Positions 15,619-22,901 of a stretch of 25,959 nt of DNA are shown piece after piece. Both the position numbers and the translations under genes were made by a program. Origin of the DNA: CADCVW01 sp035644935 (GTDB lineage Bacteria > Pseudomonadota > Alphaproteobacteria > Sphingomonadales > Sphingomonadaceae); NCBI GenBank assembly GCA_035644935.1, contig DASQNO010000086.1:1-25959 (forward strand). The letters are read 5' to 3'. The notes beneath the pieces were generated by a model. It saw nothing but the letters and a program-made list of their open reading frames with translations. It searched no databases and was not told where the DNA came from. Position 1 is the stretch's first letter. Each line of letters starts with the position of its first letter.

Positions 15619-15987
15619 GTGCCGGAGAACACACTTAGCGGCTGGATGAAGGCCCTGATCGGCTATGTCCGCTCAGGTCAGCCAGACCTCACCAATCGTC
15701 AGATGGCGCTGCTGCTGCTCGTCTACCTGACGCCGGGTCCCCACACCGTTCGGGGCCTCGCCCGTATCCTGGGCGTCTCAAAGCCGGTTATCACCCGTGC
15801 CTTGAACACGTTGGGCGGCTTGGGCTATCTGCGGCGGGAGCGGGACCAAGCCGACAGGCGCAATGTCTTCGTGGCGCAAACCGACACGGGGGCGAATTTT
15901 CTTGAAGGCTTTGGACGGAACCTCAGCGAGGGCGACATCGCCCGCCGCGGCCAAGGCCTCACCCCCGCCTTCGCCGGCTCCGGCTAG
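15619..15987 (+). CDS. MarR-type winged-helix regulator
   Basis: Small DNA-binding protein, probably a dimeric repressor; ligand and targets unknown. The 122 aa hold one winged-helix domain. LTNRQMALLLLVYLTPGPHTVRGLARILG leads into the recognition helix SKPVITRALNTLGGLGYLRRE and the wing DQADRRNVFVAQTDTG, whose D-x-RR pattern is typical of MarR proteins. It is shorter than usual (about 140 aa) and ends soon after the wing. I chose GTG at 15619, with AGAGGA at 15603-15608 giving 10-nt spacing; upstream frame extensions run back into the aminopeptidase gene. The orphan SH3-like gene follows 10 nt after its stop, so they are probably co-transcribed. Confidence 0.82.
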   Translation: MPENTLSGWMKALIGYVRSGQPDLTNRQMALLLLVYLTPGPHTVRGLARILGVSKPVITRALNTLGGLGYLRRERDQADRRNVFVAQTDTGANFLEGFGRNLSEGDIARRGQGLTPAFAGSG

Positions 15988-15997
15988 ACGTTTCGGA

Positions 15998-16291
15998 TTG
16001 ACGGGGCCGTCCGTCGCGCTGAACCCCGAATTCGACGCCTACAGAGCGGACGTCGCGGACGTCGCGCTGGCCGGAAAGGTCGTCGCCTCGCATTTCGCGG
16101 AGCCATGCACCTATGAGGCTACCGCCGCCACGCCTCTGCTCGTTCATGCGGGCGCGGCGCCCAACGGGGAAGTTCTGAACGCCGGCGACATGTTCGCCGT
16201 ACTCGATTGCGGTCGCGGGTTGGCCTGGGGCTATCGTCAATCAGACCACCGCGTCGGTTACGTCGATCTGGACGCGCTCTCGCGAACCTGA
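15998..16291 (+). CDS. Orphan SH3-like domain protein (NlpC/P60 N-terminal type, no catalytic domain)
   Basis: About 97 aa resembling the N-terminal bacterial SH3-like domain of C40 NlpC/P60 peptidoglycan hydrolases, as I remember them: ALNPEFDAYRADVADVALAG, VVASHFAEPCTYEATAATPL, GEVLNAGDMFAVLDCGRGLAWG, HRVGYVDLDAL. In full-length relatives a catalytic Cys-His-His/Asn domain follows; here a stop comes at once, then the convergent mltG gene, so no hydrolase part exists in this window. The start is uncertain: TTG at 15998 gives MTGPSVALNPEF, the expected beginning, while ATG at 15863 in the same frame would overlap the MarR gene with unrelated sequence. No signal peptide is visible. It may be a remnant of a truncated hydrolase gene or a true stand-alone domain. 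Confidence 0.6.
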   Translation: MTGPSVALNPEFDAYRADVADVALAGKVVASHFAEPCTYEATAATPLLVHAGAAPNGEVLNAGDMFAVLDCGRGLAWGYRQSDHRVGYVDLDALSRT

Positions 16292-16297
16292 CCTCAT

Positions 16298-16311
16298 CCG
16301 GCGGAAGCCGG
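16298..16311. other. Short GGAA-loop hairpin between convergent genes
   Basis: CCGGC (16298-16302) and GCCGG (16307-16311) pair around a GGAA tetraloop, between the SH3-like stop (16291) and the mltG stop (16313). No T-run follows, so termination is uncertain; it may only block read-through modestly from both sides. Confidence 0.4.
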
Positions 16312-16312
16312 C

Positions 16313-17284
16313 CTACATCTCCCCCCGCGCGCGGCGGATGGCGTACCAGCGCTGCACGTTGGCGTTATGCTCGGCCAGCGTTTCGGCGAACACATGCCCG
16401 CCGTCGCCCTTCGCCACGAAGAAGATCGCCCGGGTCGGTGCCGGGTCCAGCGTCGCCGCGATAGCCTCGCGCCCCGGATTGGCGATCGGCCCCGCCGGCA
16501 GACCGGCCATGGCGTAGGTATTGTAGCCATTGTTGGCGTTCAACTCCGACCGCAGGATGCGCCGGCCGAGCGGCTTGCCCCGAGTCACCGGGTAGATCAC
16601 CGTCGGGTCCGCCTGCAGCGGAATGCCCTGCTTGAGCCGGTTGGTGTAAACCCCCGCCACCGTGCGCCGCTCGGACGGAACGCCCGTCTCCTTCTCCACG
16701 ACCGATGCCAGGATCACCGCCTCGCGCGGGCTGGACACGGCGATGCCGGGTTTGCGCGCCGCCCATAGTTTCGCCAGCGTCTCGTCCATCGCCTTCTGCA
16801 TCCGCGCCAGCACCGCCGCCCGCGTCTCGCCGCGCTGGAAGCTGTAGCTGTCGGGCAGCACCGATCCTTCCGCCGGCACGTCGACGGGCCCGCTCAGCCG
16901 CGGTTCGGCCATCAGCCGTTCGTATACCAGGATCGACGGCGTGCCTTCGGGCACCGTCACGAAGCGCTGCAGCGTCTTGCCCGATTGCAGCAGCGCCAGG
17001 ATCTCGGATGGGCTTGCCTTCGCGGGCACCTCATATTCGCCCGCCTGGATCGCCGCGTCCGATCCCAGGACGCGTGCGAAAGTCAGGAACTGATCCGCGG
17101 ACCGCAACGCCCCCGCCTTTTCCAATACGCGCGCGGCTTTCGAAAGGCTCGACCCGGGCGGAATGAGCACTTCGACCGGCTGCGCGGCGGGCCCGTTCGC
17201 CGTCCAGCCATGCCGGACATAGTACCCCGCCGCCATCAGCAGCAGCGCGACCGCGACAACGCCGCCGATGATCAGCTTCTTCAT
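16313..17284 (-). CDS. mltG: Endolytic murein transglycosylase MltG
   Basis: Inner-membrane-anchored, periplasmic lytic transglycosylase that cuts nascent peptidoglycan strands and so sets glycan length. The 323 aa begin with a TM anchor (about 4-22), then a LysM-like subdomain (VEVLIPPGSSLSKAARVLEKAGAL) and the YceG catalytic domain. The catalytic Glu is Glu197 in ASVVEKETG (193-201), followed by RRTVAGVYTNRLKQGIPLQADPTVIY and the YNTYAMAGLPAGPIANPG segment (254-270), all diagnostic. Length is near E. coli MltG (340). The start is the ATG with complement at 17282-17284, with AAAGGA upstream. It sits 34 nt after fabF, matching the widespread acpP-fabF-mltG order. Confidence 0.96.
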   Translation of the reverse strand: MKKLIIGGVVAVALLLMAAGYYVRHGWTANGPAAQPVEVLIPPGSSLSKAARVLEKAGALRSADQFLTFARVLGSDAAIQAGEYEVPAKASPSEILALLQSGKTLQRFVTVPEGTPSILVYERLMAEPRLSGPVDVPAEGSVLPDSYSFQRGETRAAVLARMQKAMDETLAKLWAARKPGIAVSSPREAVILASVVEKETGVPSERRTVAGVYTNRLKQGIPLQADPTVIYPVTRGKPLGRRILRSELNANNGYNTYAMAGLPAGPIANPGREAIAATLDPAPTRAIFFVAKGDGGHVFAETLAEHNANVQRWYAIRRARGEM

Positions 17285-17318
17285 GCCCGATCCTTTCGCC
17301 CCGTCTCGCCGGACGACC

Positions 17319-18578
17319 TCAAACCGCGCGCATGATCAGGCTGGCGTTGGTCCCGCCGAACCCGAACGCATTGTTGAGCACCGCTTTAACCCGCCGCTCC
17401 TTGGGTACGTGCGGGACGAGGTCGACGCCCTCGCAGCCCTCCGACGGGTTGTCGAGGTTGAGCGTCGGCGGCACGATCCCGTCGCGCATTGCCAGGATGC
17501 AGAAGATCGCCTCCACCGCGCCAGCGCCGCCGAGCAGATGCCCGATGGCCGACTTGGTCGAACTCATCGACACCGTGTCCAGCGCCGGACCGAACAGCCG
17601 GCGGACCGCGCCGAGTTCCAGCTCGTCGCCGAGCGGCGTCGAGGTGCCGTGCGCGTTGATATAGTCGATGTCCGACGGGTCCATCGCGGCTTTCTTCAGC
17701 GCCATCTGCATCGCGCGGAACGCGCCCGACCCTTGCGGATGCGGCGCGGTGACGTGGTACGCGTCGCCCGACAGGCCGTAGCCGATCACTTCGGCATAGA
17801 TATTGGCGCCGCGCGCCTTGGCTCGCTCATATTCCTCCAGCACGACGACGCCGCTGCCCTCGCCCATCACGAACCCGTCGCGGTCGCGGTCGTAGGGGCG
17901 GCTGGCACGCTCGGGCGTGTCGTTGAAGTGGGTCGACAACGCACGCGCCTGCGCGAAGCCTGCGATCCCCAGCGGGTTGATCGCGCTTTCCGCGCCGCCG
18001 GCCAGCATCACGTCCGCGTCGTCCGCCGCGATCATCCGCGCCGCGTCGCCGATCGAATGCGCTCCGGTCGAACAGGCGGTCACCACCGCGTGGTTTGGCC
18101 CCATCAGCCCGTATTTAATCGACACCTGCCCGGAGATCAGGTTGATCAGCCGCCCGTGCACGAAATGCGGGCTGACGCGGCGCGGGCCCTTCTCATGCAA
18201 GACGATCGACTCGGTCTCGATCCCCGGCAATCCGCCGATTCCCGAGCCGATCGAGCAACCGGCGCGGAAGCGCTCTTCTTCGCTCATGTCGGTCAGCCCG
18301 GCGTCTTCCAGCGCCTGTCCCGCGGCGTCGATGCCGTAGATGATGAAGGGATCCACCTGCCGCTGAACCTTGTGGTCGACGCGCTTGGCGGGATCGAACC
18401 CGTACTCGTGCCCGGGCGGCTTCAACTCGCAGGCGACGGTGCAGCTATAGCCCTCGGGATCGAAATGCGTGATCCGCGCCGCGCCGCTGCGGCTCGCCAG
18501 GATGTTCTTCCACACCGTGGGCACATCGGCGCCCAGCGGCGTCACGAGGCCCAGTCCGGTTACGACGACACGACGCAT
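17319..18578 (-). CDS. fabF: 3-oxoacyl-ACP synthase II
   Basis: Condensing enzyme that elongates acyl-ACP with malonyl-ACP in type II fatty-acid synthesis and makes cis-vaccenate precursors. The 419 aa have the Cys-His-His triad: Cys169 (TACSTGAHSIG), His310 (NAHGTSTPLGD) and His347 (KSAIGHLLGGAGAVE). The C-terminal signature is NNAFGFGGTNASL. Length is typical (413-420). The start is the ATG with complement at 18576-18578 and GCAGGAG upstream. It follows acpP by 179 nt that hold palindromic repeats and a terminator-like hairpin, so its expression is probably set apart from acpP by attenuation or its own promoter. mltG follows closely. Confidence 0.98.
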   Translation of the reverse strand: MRRVVVTGLGLVTPLGADVPTVWKNILASRSGAARITHFDPEGYSCTVACELKPPGHEYGFDPAKRVDHKVQRQVDPFIIYGIDAAGQALEDAGLTDMSEEERFRAGCSIGSGIGGLPGIETESIVLHEKGPRRVSPHFVHGRLINLISGQVSIKYGLMGPNHAVVTACSTGAHSIGDAARMIAADDADVMLAGGAESAINPLGIAGFAQARALSTHFNDTPERASRPYDRDRDGFVMGEGSGVVVLEEYERAKARGANIYAEVIGYGLSGDAYHVTAPHPQGSGAFRAMQMALKKAAMDPSDIDYINAHGTSTPLGDELELGAVRRLFGPALDTVSMSSTKSAIGHLLGGAGAVEAIFCILAMRDGIVPPTLNLDNPSEGCEGVDLVPHVPKERRVKAVLNNAFGFGGTNASLIMRAV

Positions 18579-18596
18579 CTAAACTCCTGCGGCAAG

Positions 18597-18632
18597 GCAA
18601 AGAAAAGCCCCCCGGCCATAGGACGGAGGGCT
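18597..18632 (-). terminator. Terminator-like hairpin between acpP and fabF
   Basis: Read on the minus strand, AGCCCTCC (complement of 18625-18632) pairs with GGGGGGCT (complement of 18606-18613) with one G-T wobble and an 11-nt loop, followed by TTTTCTTT. It stands about 25 nt before the fabF start. It would stop part of the acpP transcripts, allowing far more AcpP than FabF. The stem is moderate, so leaky termination is more likely than full termination. Confidence 0.65.
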
Positions 18633-18651
18633 CATGTTCGTCAAAGATTCT

Positions 18652-18673
18652 CCCCTCCCGCTTGCGGGAGGGG
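18652..18673. repeat. Palindromic repeat element, copy 1
   Basis: Perfect 10-bp arms CCCCTCCCGC and GCGGGAGGGG separated by TT. The same palindrome in opposite orientation (AA centre) lies at 18731-18752. I recall this kind of CCCCTCCCGC...GCGGGAGGGG palindrome as a frequent intergenic repeat in sphingomonad genomes, comparable to REP sequences. Confidence 0.8.
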
Positions 18674-18730
18674 GCGGGGGTGGGGCTGGCTCGCACCAAG
18701 AACCGTCACTCGAGACAGGCCCACCTTTGG

Positions 18731-18752
18731 CCCCTCCCGCAAGCGGGAGGGG
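18731..18752. repeat. Palindromic repeat element, copy 2 (inverted)
   Basis: CCCCTCCCGC-AA-GCGGGAGGGG, the exact reverse complement of copy 1, beginning 5 nt after the acpP stop on the minus strand. As RNA it forms a GC-rich hairpin at the 3' end of the acpP message, which could protect it from exonucleases. It lacks a U-run. Confidence 0.8.
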
Positions 18753-18757
18753 ACTTC

Positions 18758-18994
18758 TTACCCCTTGTTCGTCTCGATATAGGTGATCGCGTCGTTGACC
18801 GTGGTGATCTTCTCGGCGGCGTCGTCCGGGATCTCCACGCCGAACTCTTCCTCGAACGCCATCACCAGCTCGACGATATCGAGGCTGTCCGCGCCCAGAT
18901 CGTCGATGAAGCTTGCGTCTTCCGTGACCTTGTCGGCCTCGACGCCAAGATGCTCGACAACGATCTTCTTAACGCGTTCGGCAGTCTCGGTCAT
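18758..18994 (-). CDS. acpP: Acyl carrier protein
   Basis: Small acidic four-helix protein that carries growing acyl chains on 4'-phosphopantetheine for fatty-acid and lipid synthesis. The 78 aa include the attachment motif GADSLDIVELVMAFEEEFG with modified Ser37. Sequence and length are typical of AcpP. The start is the ATG with complement at 18992-18994, preceded by a strong AGGAGGA about 7 nt upstream, which suits a very abundant protein; upstream in-frame codons would add a non-ACP leader. It is separated from fabG by a plus-strand glycosyltransferase gene, unlike the common fabG-acpP adjacency, but keeps fabF and mltG downstream. Confidence 0.98.
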   Translation of the reverse strand: MTETAERVKKIVVEHLGVEADKVTEDASFIDDLGADSLDIVELVMAFEEEFGVEIPDDAAEKITTVNDAITYIETNKG

Positions 18995-19124
18995 GTGCGT
19001 GTTCCTCCTGATCTTGGGACGGGCGATAGCCGCTGCACGCGCGCGCTGGCAAGAGGGTGCGGGCTCCCCGCCGCTGCACCGCAACGAGACGGGACGTTAA
19101 CCGGATTTTGCGTGCCCGCGGCGC

Positions 19125-20366
19125 ATGCCGGCAGCCATGGACCGCGCGTTCTCCGAAGGAAGCTGGCTAACGCCTGGGCGCGTCCGGACGATCGCCGTGC
19201 TCAGTGGCCTGGCGACCGTCGCCACCCTATTGTTCCTCTTCGGGACGGCCGAGGGCACGCTGGATCGCTTCGGGCGACCGCTCGGCACCGATTTTTCCAA
19301 CGTCTGGACCGCCGGCCGCATGGCGCTCGACGGCCGCGCGGCCGAGACTTGGTCCTGGAACGCGCACCACGCGGTGCAGCAGGCGACGCACGGCCGCGCC
19401 GACGTGCCGTTCTACGGCTGGCACTACCCGCCGCCATTCCTGCTGCTCGCCGCCGCACTGGCCACCCTTCCCTATCTCTGGGCGCTTGCGGCCTACCAGA
19501 CGGCGACGCTCGCCGCGGCGGCGCTGCTGGTCCGGCGCATCGTCCCGGGTTCAGGCACGCTGCCCGTCATCCTCGGCGCGCCCGTCGTGCTCGTCTGCCT
19601 GGGGCACGGGCATAACGGCTTCCTCACCGCCGCGCTGCTTGGCGGCGGGCTAGCCATCCTTAACCGCCGACCGCTGCTCGCCGGCCTGCTGCTCGGCTGC
19701 CTGGCGTACAAGCCGCAGTTCGCGCTGCTGGTACCGCCGCTGCTGCTGGTCGGCGGCCACTGGCGCGCCATCGCGGGAGCCGCCTTGTCGTCCGGACTGC
19801 TCATCGCCGCCACGCTGGCGATCTGGGGCTGGCCGGTCTGGCAGGCCTTCCTCGACACGCTGCCGCTGACGCAAGGCGTCGTCATCGAAGCCGGGGCGAC
19901 CGGCTGGCACAAGATCGCCAGCCCCTTCGCCGCCATGCGCATGTGGGGTGGCGGGATCGAGGCCGCCTACGCCGTGCAGGCGCTCGCCACCGTGTTCGCC
20001 GTCGGGGCTGCGCTGTGGATCGCTCGCACATCGACACACGCGCTGCGCGGCGCCGCCGCCTGCGCCGCGGCTCTGGTTGCGACCCCCTACGTGCTCGATT
20101 ACGATCTCGTCGTGCTGGGCGTCGGCGCGGCGTTCCTGTTCGCCGACGGCCGCGCGCGCGGTTTCCTGCCCTGGGAACGCACCGGCATTGCCCTCGTCTG
20201 GGCGGCGCCGCTGTTCGCGCGTCAGGTCGCGGAAGCCACGCTGCTCCCGCTCGGTCTCGCCGCGATCCTAACCGTGCTGCTGCTCGGCCTGCGCCGCGCG
20301 GCGGTGCTGGACGGCGCGTTCAGATCATCGTCATTCCGCCGTTCACGTGCAGCGTCTGCCCCGTAA
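19125..20366 (+). CDS. GT87 / DUF2029 family polytopic glycosyltransferase
   Basis: Integral-membrane glycosyltransferase of the DUF2029/GT87 type, which uses polyprenyl-phosphate sugars (mannose in characterised actinobacterial members) on the outer face of the inner membrane; donor and acceptor here are unknown. The 413 aa contain about 10 TM helices. The first external loop has GTDFSNVWTAGRMALDG with Asp56 as the likely catalytic acid, followed by WHYPPPFLLLAAAL (99-112), both typical. ATGs at 19125 and 19137 are both possible; neither has a clear Shine-Dalgarno. It is the only plus-strand gene in the fatty-acid block, divergent from acpP and convergent with fabG. Its last 47 nt overlap the fabG 3' end, giving a basic tail (FRRSRAASAP) that may be acquired read-through. 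Confidence 0.8.
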   Translation: MPAAMDRAFSEGSWLTPGRVRTIAVLSGLATVATLLFLFGTAEGTLDRFGRPLGTDFSNVWTAGRMALDGRAAETWSWNAHHAVQQATHGRADVPFYGWHYPPPFLLLAAALATLPYLWALAAYQTATLAAAALLVRRIVPGSGTLPVILGAPVVLVCLGHGHNGFLTAALLGGGLAILNRRPLLAGLLLGCLAYKPQFALLVPPLLLVGGHWRAIAGAALSSGLLIAATLAIWGWPVWQAFLDTLPLTQGVVIEAGATGWHKIASPFAAMRMWGGGIEAAYAVQALATVFAVGAALWIARTSTHALRGAAACAAALVATPYVLDYDLVVLGVGAAFLFADGRARGFLPWERTGIALVWAAPLFARQVAEATLLPLGLAAILTVLLLGLRRAAVLDGAFRSSSFRRSRAASAP

Positions 20367-21054
20367 CATAGGCCGCCTCACGGCTCGCGAGGTACACCGC
20401 CGCCGCCGCGACGTCGGCGCCTTCGCCCAGCTTTCCCGCCGGGATGCGCCCCGTCAGCGCCGTCTTCTGCGCCTCCGGCAGCGCGTCTGTCATCGCCGAT
20501 GAAATGAAGCCGGGCGCTATGCAGTTCACCGTAATCCCCCGGCTCGCGACTTCCTGCGCGATCGCCTTGGACATGCCGACCAGCCCAGCCTTGGACGCGG
20601 CGTAATTGGCCTGCCCCGGATTGCCCGTCGCGCCGACCACCGACGTGATCGACACGATGCGACCGAACTTGGCGCGCATCATCGGCTTGCACGCCGCGCG
20701 CGACAGGCGGAACGCCGCCTCCAGGTTGATGCGCAGCACGTCGGACCACTCATCGTCCTTCATCCGCATGACCAGATTGTCGCGCGTCACCCCGGCGTTG
20801 TTGATCAGGATATCCAGCTTGCCGAGAGCCTCCACTGCTCGCGGCACCAGCGCGTCCACGGCGGCCGCGTCCGATAGGTTGCACGGCAGGATCACGGCCT
20901 CGGCTAGCCCCTCGGCCGTCGACCGCAAAGCCTCCTCGCGCGTGCCCGAAAGCGCCACCCGCGCGCCCTGCGCCGCCAGCGCCCGCGCGATCGCCGACCC
21001 AATGCCGCCGCTCGCGCCGGTCACCAGCGCCGTCATTCCCGACAGATCGAACAT
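20320..21054 (-). CDS. fabG: 3-oxoacyl-ACP reductase FabG
   Basis: NADPH-dependent short-chain dehydrogenase that reduces 3-oxoacyl-ACP in fatty-acid elongation. The 244 aa show the cofactor motif TGASGGIG (12-19), NNAG (85-88), and the catalytic tetrad Asn110, Ser138, Tyr151, Lys155 (YAASKAG). The C-terminal TGQTLHVNGGMTMI is characteristic of FabG. I prefer the ATG with complement at 21052-21054 (MFDLSGMTALVTG); a TTG at 21060 that overlaps the fabD stop is an alternative adding two residues. It directly follows fabD (2-nt gap from ATG). Its final 47 nt are shared with the 3' end of the convergent GT87 gene. Confidence 0.97.
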   Translation of the reverse strand: MFDLSGMTALVTGASGGIGSAIARALAAQGARVALSGTREEALRSTAEGLAEAVILPCNLSDAAAVDALVPRAVEALGKLDILINNAGVTRDNLVMRMKDDEWSDVLRINLEAAFRLSRAACKPMMRAKFGRIVSITSVVGATGNPGQANYAASKAGLVGMSKAIAQEVASRGITVNCIAPGFISSAMTDALPEAQKTALTGRIPAGKLGEGADVAAAAVYLASREAAYVTGQTLHVNGGMTMI

Positions 21055-21056
21055 CG

Positions 21057-21992
21057 TCAAAACTCCCTTGCGAACGCAGCGACGTCGTCCGCCGACACCA
21101 GGCTGACGATCGGCACGCCCGGCACGATCCGCTTGACCATGCCGCCCAGCACAGTGCCGCCGAACTCCACGAACCTGTCGACCCCCGCCGCGGCCATCGC
21201 CAGCACGCTCTCGCGCCAGCGCACGACGCCCGTGACCTGCGCGACCAGCAAACGCCGGATCTCCGCCGGGTCGCGCGCCGGCGCCGCCGTGACGTTTGCG
21301 AACACCGGCACGGCCGGCGCGCGCAGTTCCGCTTCGTCGAGCGCCGCCGCCATCGCGTCCGCCGCCGGCTGCATCAGGGTGCAGTGGAACGGCGCGGACA
21401 CCGGCAGCAGCATCGCCCGCCGGACGCCCTTTGCTTTCGCGACCCCGATAGCGCGCTCCACCGCCGCCTTGTGGCCGGAGATCACGACCTGCCCCGGCAT
21501 ATTGTCGTTCGCCGCCGCGCAGACCTCGTCCTCCGCCGCTTCCGCCGCCAGCGCCACGGCGTCATCCCAGTCCATTCCCATCGCCGCCATCGCGCCGACG
21601 CCTACCGGCACCGCCGCCTGCATCGCCTCGCCGCGCAGCCGCAGCAGCCGCGCCGTCGTCGCGAGGTCCAGCGCGCCCGCCGCGCACAACGCCGTATATT
21701 CGCCCAGGCTGTGCCCCGCGACGAACGCCGCTCGCTCGGCCAGCACGACACCGTGCTCGCGCTCCAGCACGCGCAGCGTCGCGATCGCGTTGGCCATGAT
21801 CGCCGGCTGCGCGTTGCGGGTCAGCGTCAGCGTCTCGGCCGGCCCTTCCCGCATCAGCCCCGACAGGTCTTCGCCAAGCGCCGCGTCAACTTCCGCGAAC
21901 ACCTCGCGCGCATGCCCGCTCGCCGCCGCCAGCGCCGCGCCCATGCCGACCGCCTGGCTGCCCTGCCCCGGAAAGATGAACGCCGTCGTCAA
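21057..21992 (-). CDS. fabD: Malonyl-CoA:ACP transacylase FabD
   Basis: Loads malonyl groups from CoA onto AcpP for chain elongation. In 311 aa: the start FIFPGQGSQAVGMG, nucleophile Ser95 in GHSLGEYTAL, Arg120 (LRGEAMQ) for the malonyl carboxylate, and catalytic His203 (VSAPFHCTLM). The start is TTG with complement at 21990-21992, overlapping the LD-carboxypeptidase stop (TTGA); no ATG could give the canonical N-terminus. Translation is therefore probably coupled to the upstream gene. Its stop lies just before the fabG start, forming a compact carboxypeptidase-fabD-fabG operon on the minus strand. Confidence 0.97.
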   Translation of the reverse strand: MTTAFIFPGQGSQAVGMGAALAAASGHAREVFAEVDAALGEDLSGLMREGPAETLTLTRNAQPAIMANAIATLRVLEREHGVVLAERAAFVAGHSLGEYTALCAAGALDLATTARLLRLRGEAMQAAVPVGVGAMAAMGMDWDDAVALAAEAAEDEVCAAANDNMPGQVVISGHKAAVERAIGVAKAKGVRRAMLLPVSAPFHCTLMQPAADAMAAALDEAELRAPAVPVFANVTAAPARDPAEIRRLLVAQVTGVVRWRESVLAMAAAGVDRFVEFGGTVLGGMVKRIVPGVPIVSLVSADDVAAFAREF

Positions 21993-22810
21993 ATCTCAAG
22001 CTCCCTGCCGAACGGCACGATGCGGTTCTCCGCGTCGTGGCCGATGTCCGCCGCGCCCAGATAGGCGATGCCGCTCCGCGCGCACCAGTGCCGCACGATC
22101 GCCTCCGCTTCCATCCCGAACGGCCGGTCGTTGGCGGGCACCGCGAACCGTCCGGCGCGGATACCCGCCAGCTGCCGCATCGAAGGCGTGCTCGTCAGCT
22201 GGAACATCGCGCGGTCGATCCGGTAATGATGCTCGTCGACATCCTCCAGGAACAGCACGTGCCCGGCGAGGTCCGGCTCCAGCGGTGTGCCGAGCAGATG
22301 CGTCAGCACCGTCAGGTTGAACGCCGCGTTCGGCCCCGCCTCCCGCGCCGCCGCGTCGACCCCGTCGTCCTCGCCCGTCAGCCAGCCCAGCGCCCGCGCC
22401 ACCGCCGCCTCACCGCCGCGCCGCCTGACATCCGCCGGATGCGGCCCATGCGCCGGCCGCCCGATCCCCCGCGCGTACAGCCCGCCCAGCAGCATGCCGT
22501 TATCGCTATACCCCAGATACGCCTTGTCCCCCGCCGCGCTTTGCAGCCGGTCCAGCGCCGCCTCCGCGATCCGCCCCGACCCGTACCCGCCCCGCGCGAA
22601 CCACACCGCGTCCACCGCCGGGTCGTTGGCGACCGCCACGAACGCGTCCTCGCGCGCCGCATCGTCTCCGGCGAAGTGCCCGTCCCGCAGAAAGCATTGC
22701 GGGTGGAAGACAAGCTCGACTTCCGCGAACCGCTCCGCTGCAAGCGTTCGGACCCGATCGGCGGTCGCGTGGTCCAGGGGGCAGGCCGGAGCGACAACCG
22801 CAATCCTCAT
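21989..22810 (-). CDS. S66-family LD-carboxypeptidase (LdcA-like)
   Basis: Cytoplasmic serine peptidase that removes the terminal D-Ala from murein tetrapeptides, a step in peptidoglycan recycling. In 273 aa the expected Ser-Glu-His triad is visible: Ser102 in LGYSDNG (99-105), Glu189 in VLFLEDVDEHHYRIDR (185-200), and His258 in GHDAENRIVPFG (257-268). ARGGYGSGR (72-80) is a further family motif. It is a little shorter than E. coli LdcA (304). The start is the ATG with complement at 22808-22810, and a repeat arm begins only 9 nt upstream. It overlaps fabD by 4 nt and is divergent from a Mur ligase gene, a sensible recycling partner. Confidence 0.9.
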   Translation of the reverse strand: MRIAVVAPACPLDHATADRVRTLAAERFAEVELVFHPQCFLRDGHFAGDDAAREDAFVAVANDPAVDAVWFARGGYGSGRIAEAALDRLQSAAGDKAYLGYSDNGMLLGGLYARGIGRPAHGPHPADVRRRGGEAAVARALGWLTGEDDGVDAAAREAGPNAAFNLTVLTHLLGTPLEPDLAGHVLFLEDVDEHHYRIDRAMFQLTSTPSMRQLAGIRAGRFAVPANDRPFGMEAEAIVRHWCARSGIAYLGAADIGHDAENRIVPFGRELEI

Positions 22811-22819
22811 GCAACCCCC

Positions 22820-22841
22820 GTTCGCCCCGAGCCTGTCGAAG
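22820..22841. repeat. Inverted-repeat arm 1 in divergent promoter region
   Basis: GTTCGCCCCGAGCCTGTCGAAG, the left arm of an imperfect inverted repeat. It pairs with 22880-22901 at 18 of 22 positions. I recall the GTTCGGGCTGAGCTTGTCGAAG type as a widely dispersed intergenic repeat in sphingomonads and some other proteobacteria. This arm ends 9 nt upstream of the LD-carboxypeptidase ATG, against its ribosome-binding region. Confidence 0.75.
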
Positions 22842-22879
22842 GGCCTTCCTTCCTTCCGGGGCTAGAGGATAGGAGGGGG

Positions 22880-22901
22880 CTTCGACAAGCTCAGCCCGAA
22901 C
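22880..22901. repeat. Inverted-repeat arm 2 in divergent promoter region
   Basis: CTTCGACAAGCTCAGCCCGAAC, the right arm of the same repeat pair, 38 nt from arm 1. It lies 33 nt before the Mur ligase TTG start. Transcripts crossing both arms would form a long hairpin. Confidence 0.75.

Noticed and set aside
15863..15997. Longer start (ATG 15863) for the SH3-like protein
   Set aside because: The added 45 residues are a shifted frame of the MarR gene and do not resemble the domain; TTG at 15998 gives the expected beginning.
17268..18782. Plus-strand open frame of 504 codons opposite fabF
   Set aside because: fabF on the minus strand has the full Cys-His-His triad; the plus frame is His/Arg/Asp-rich antisense sequence.
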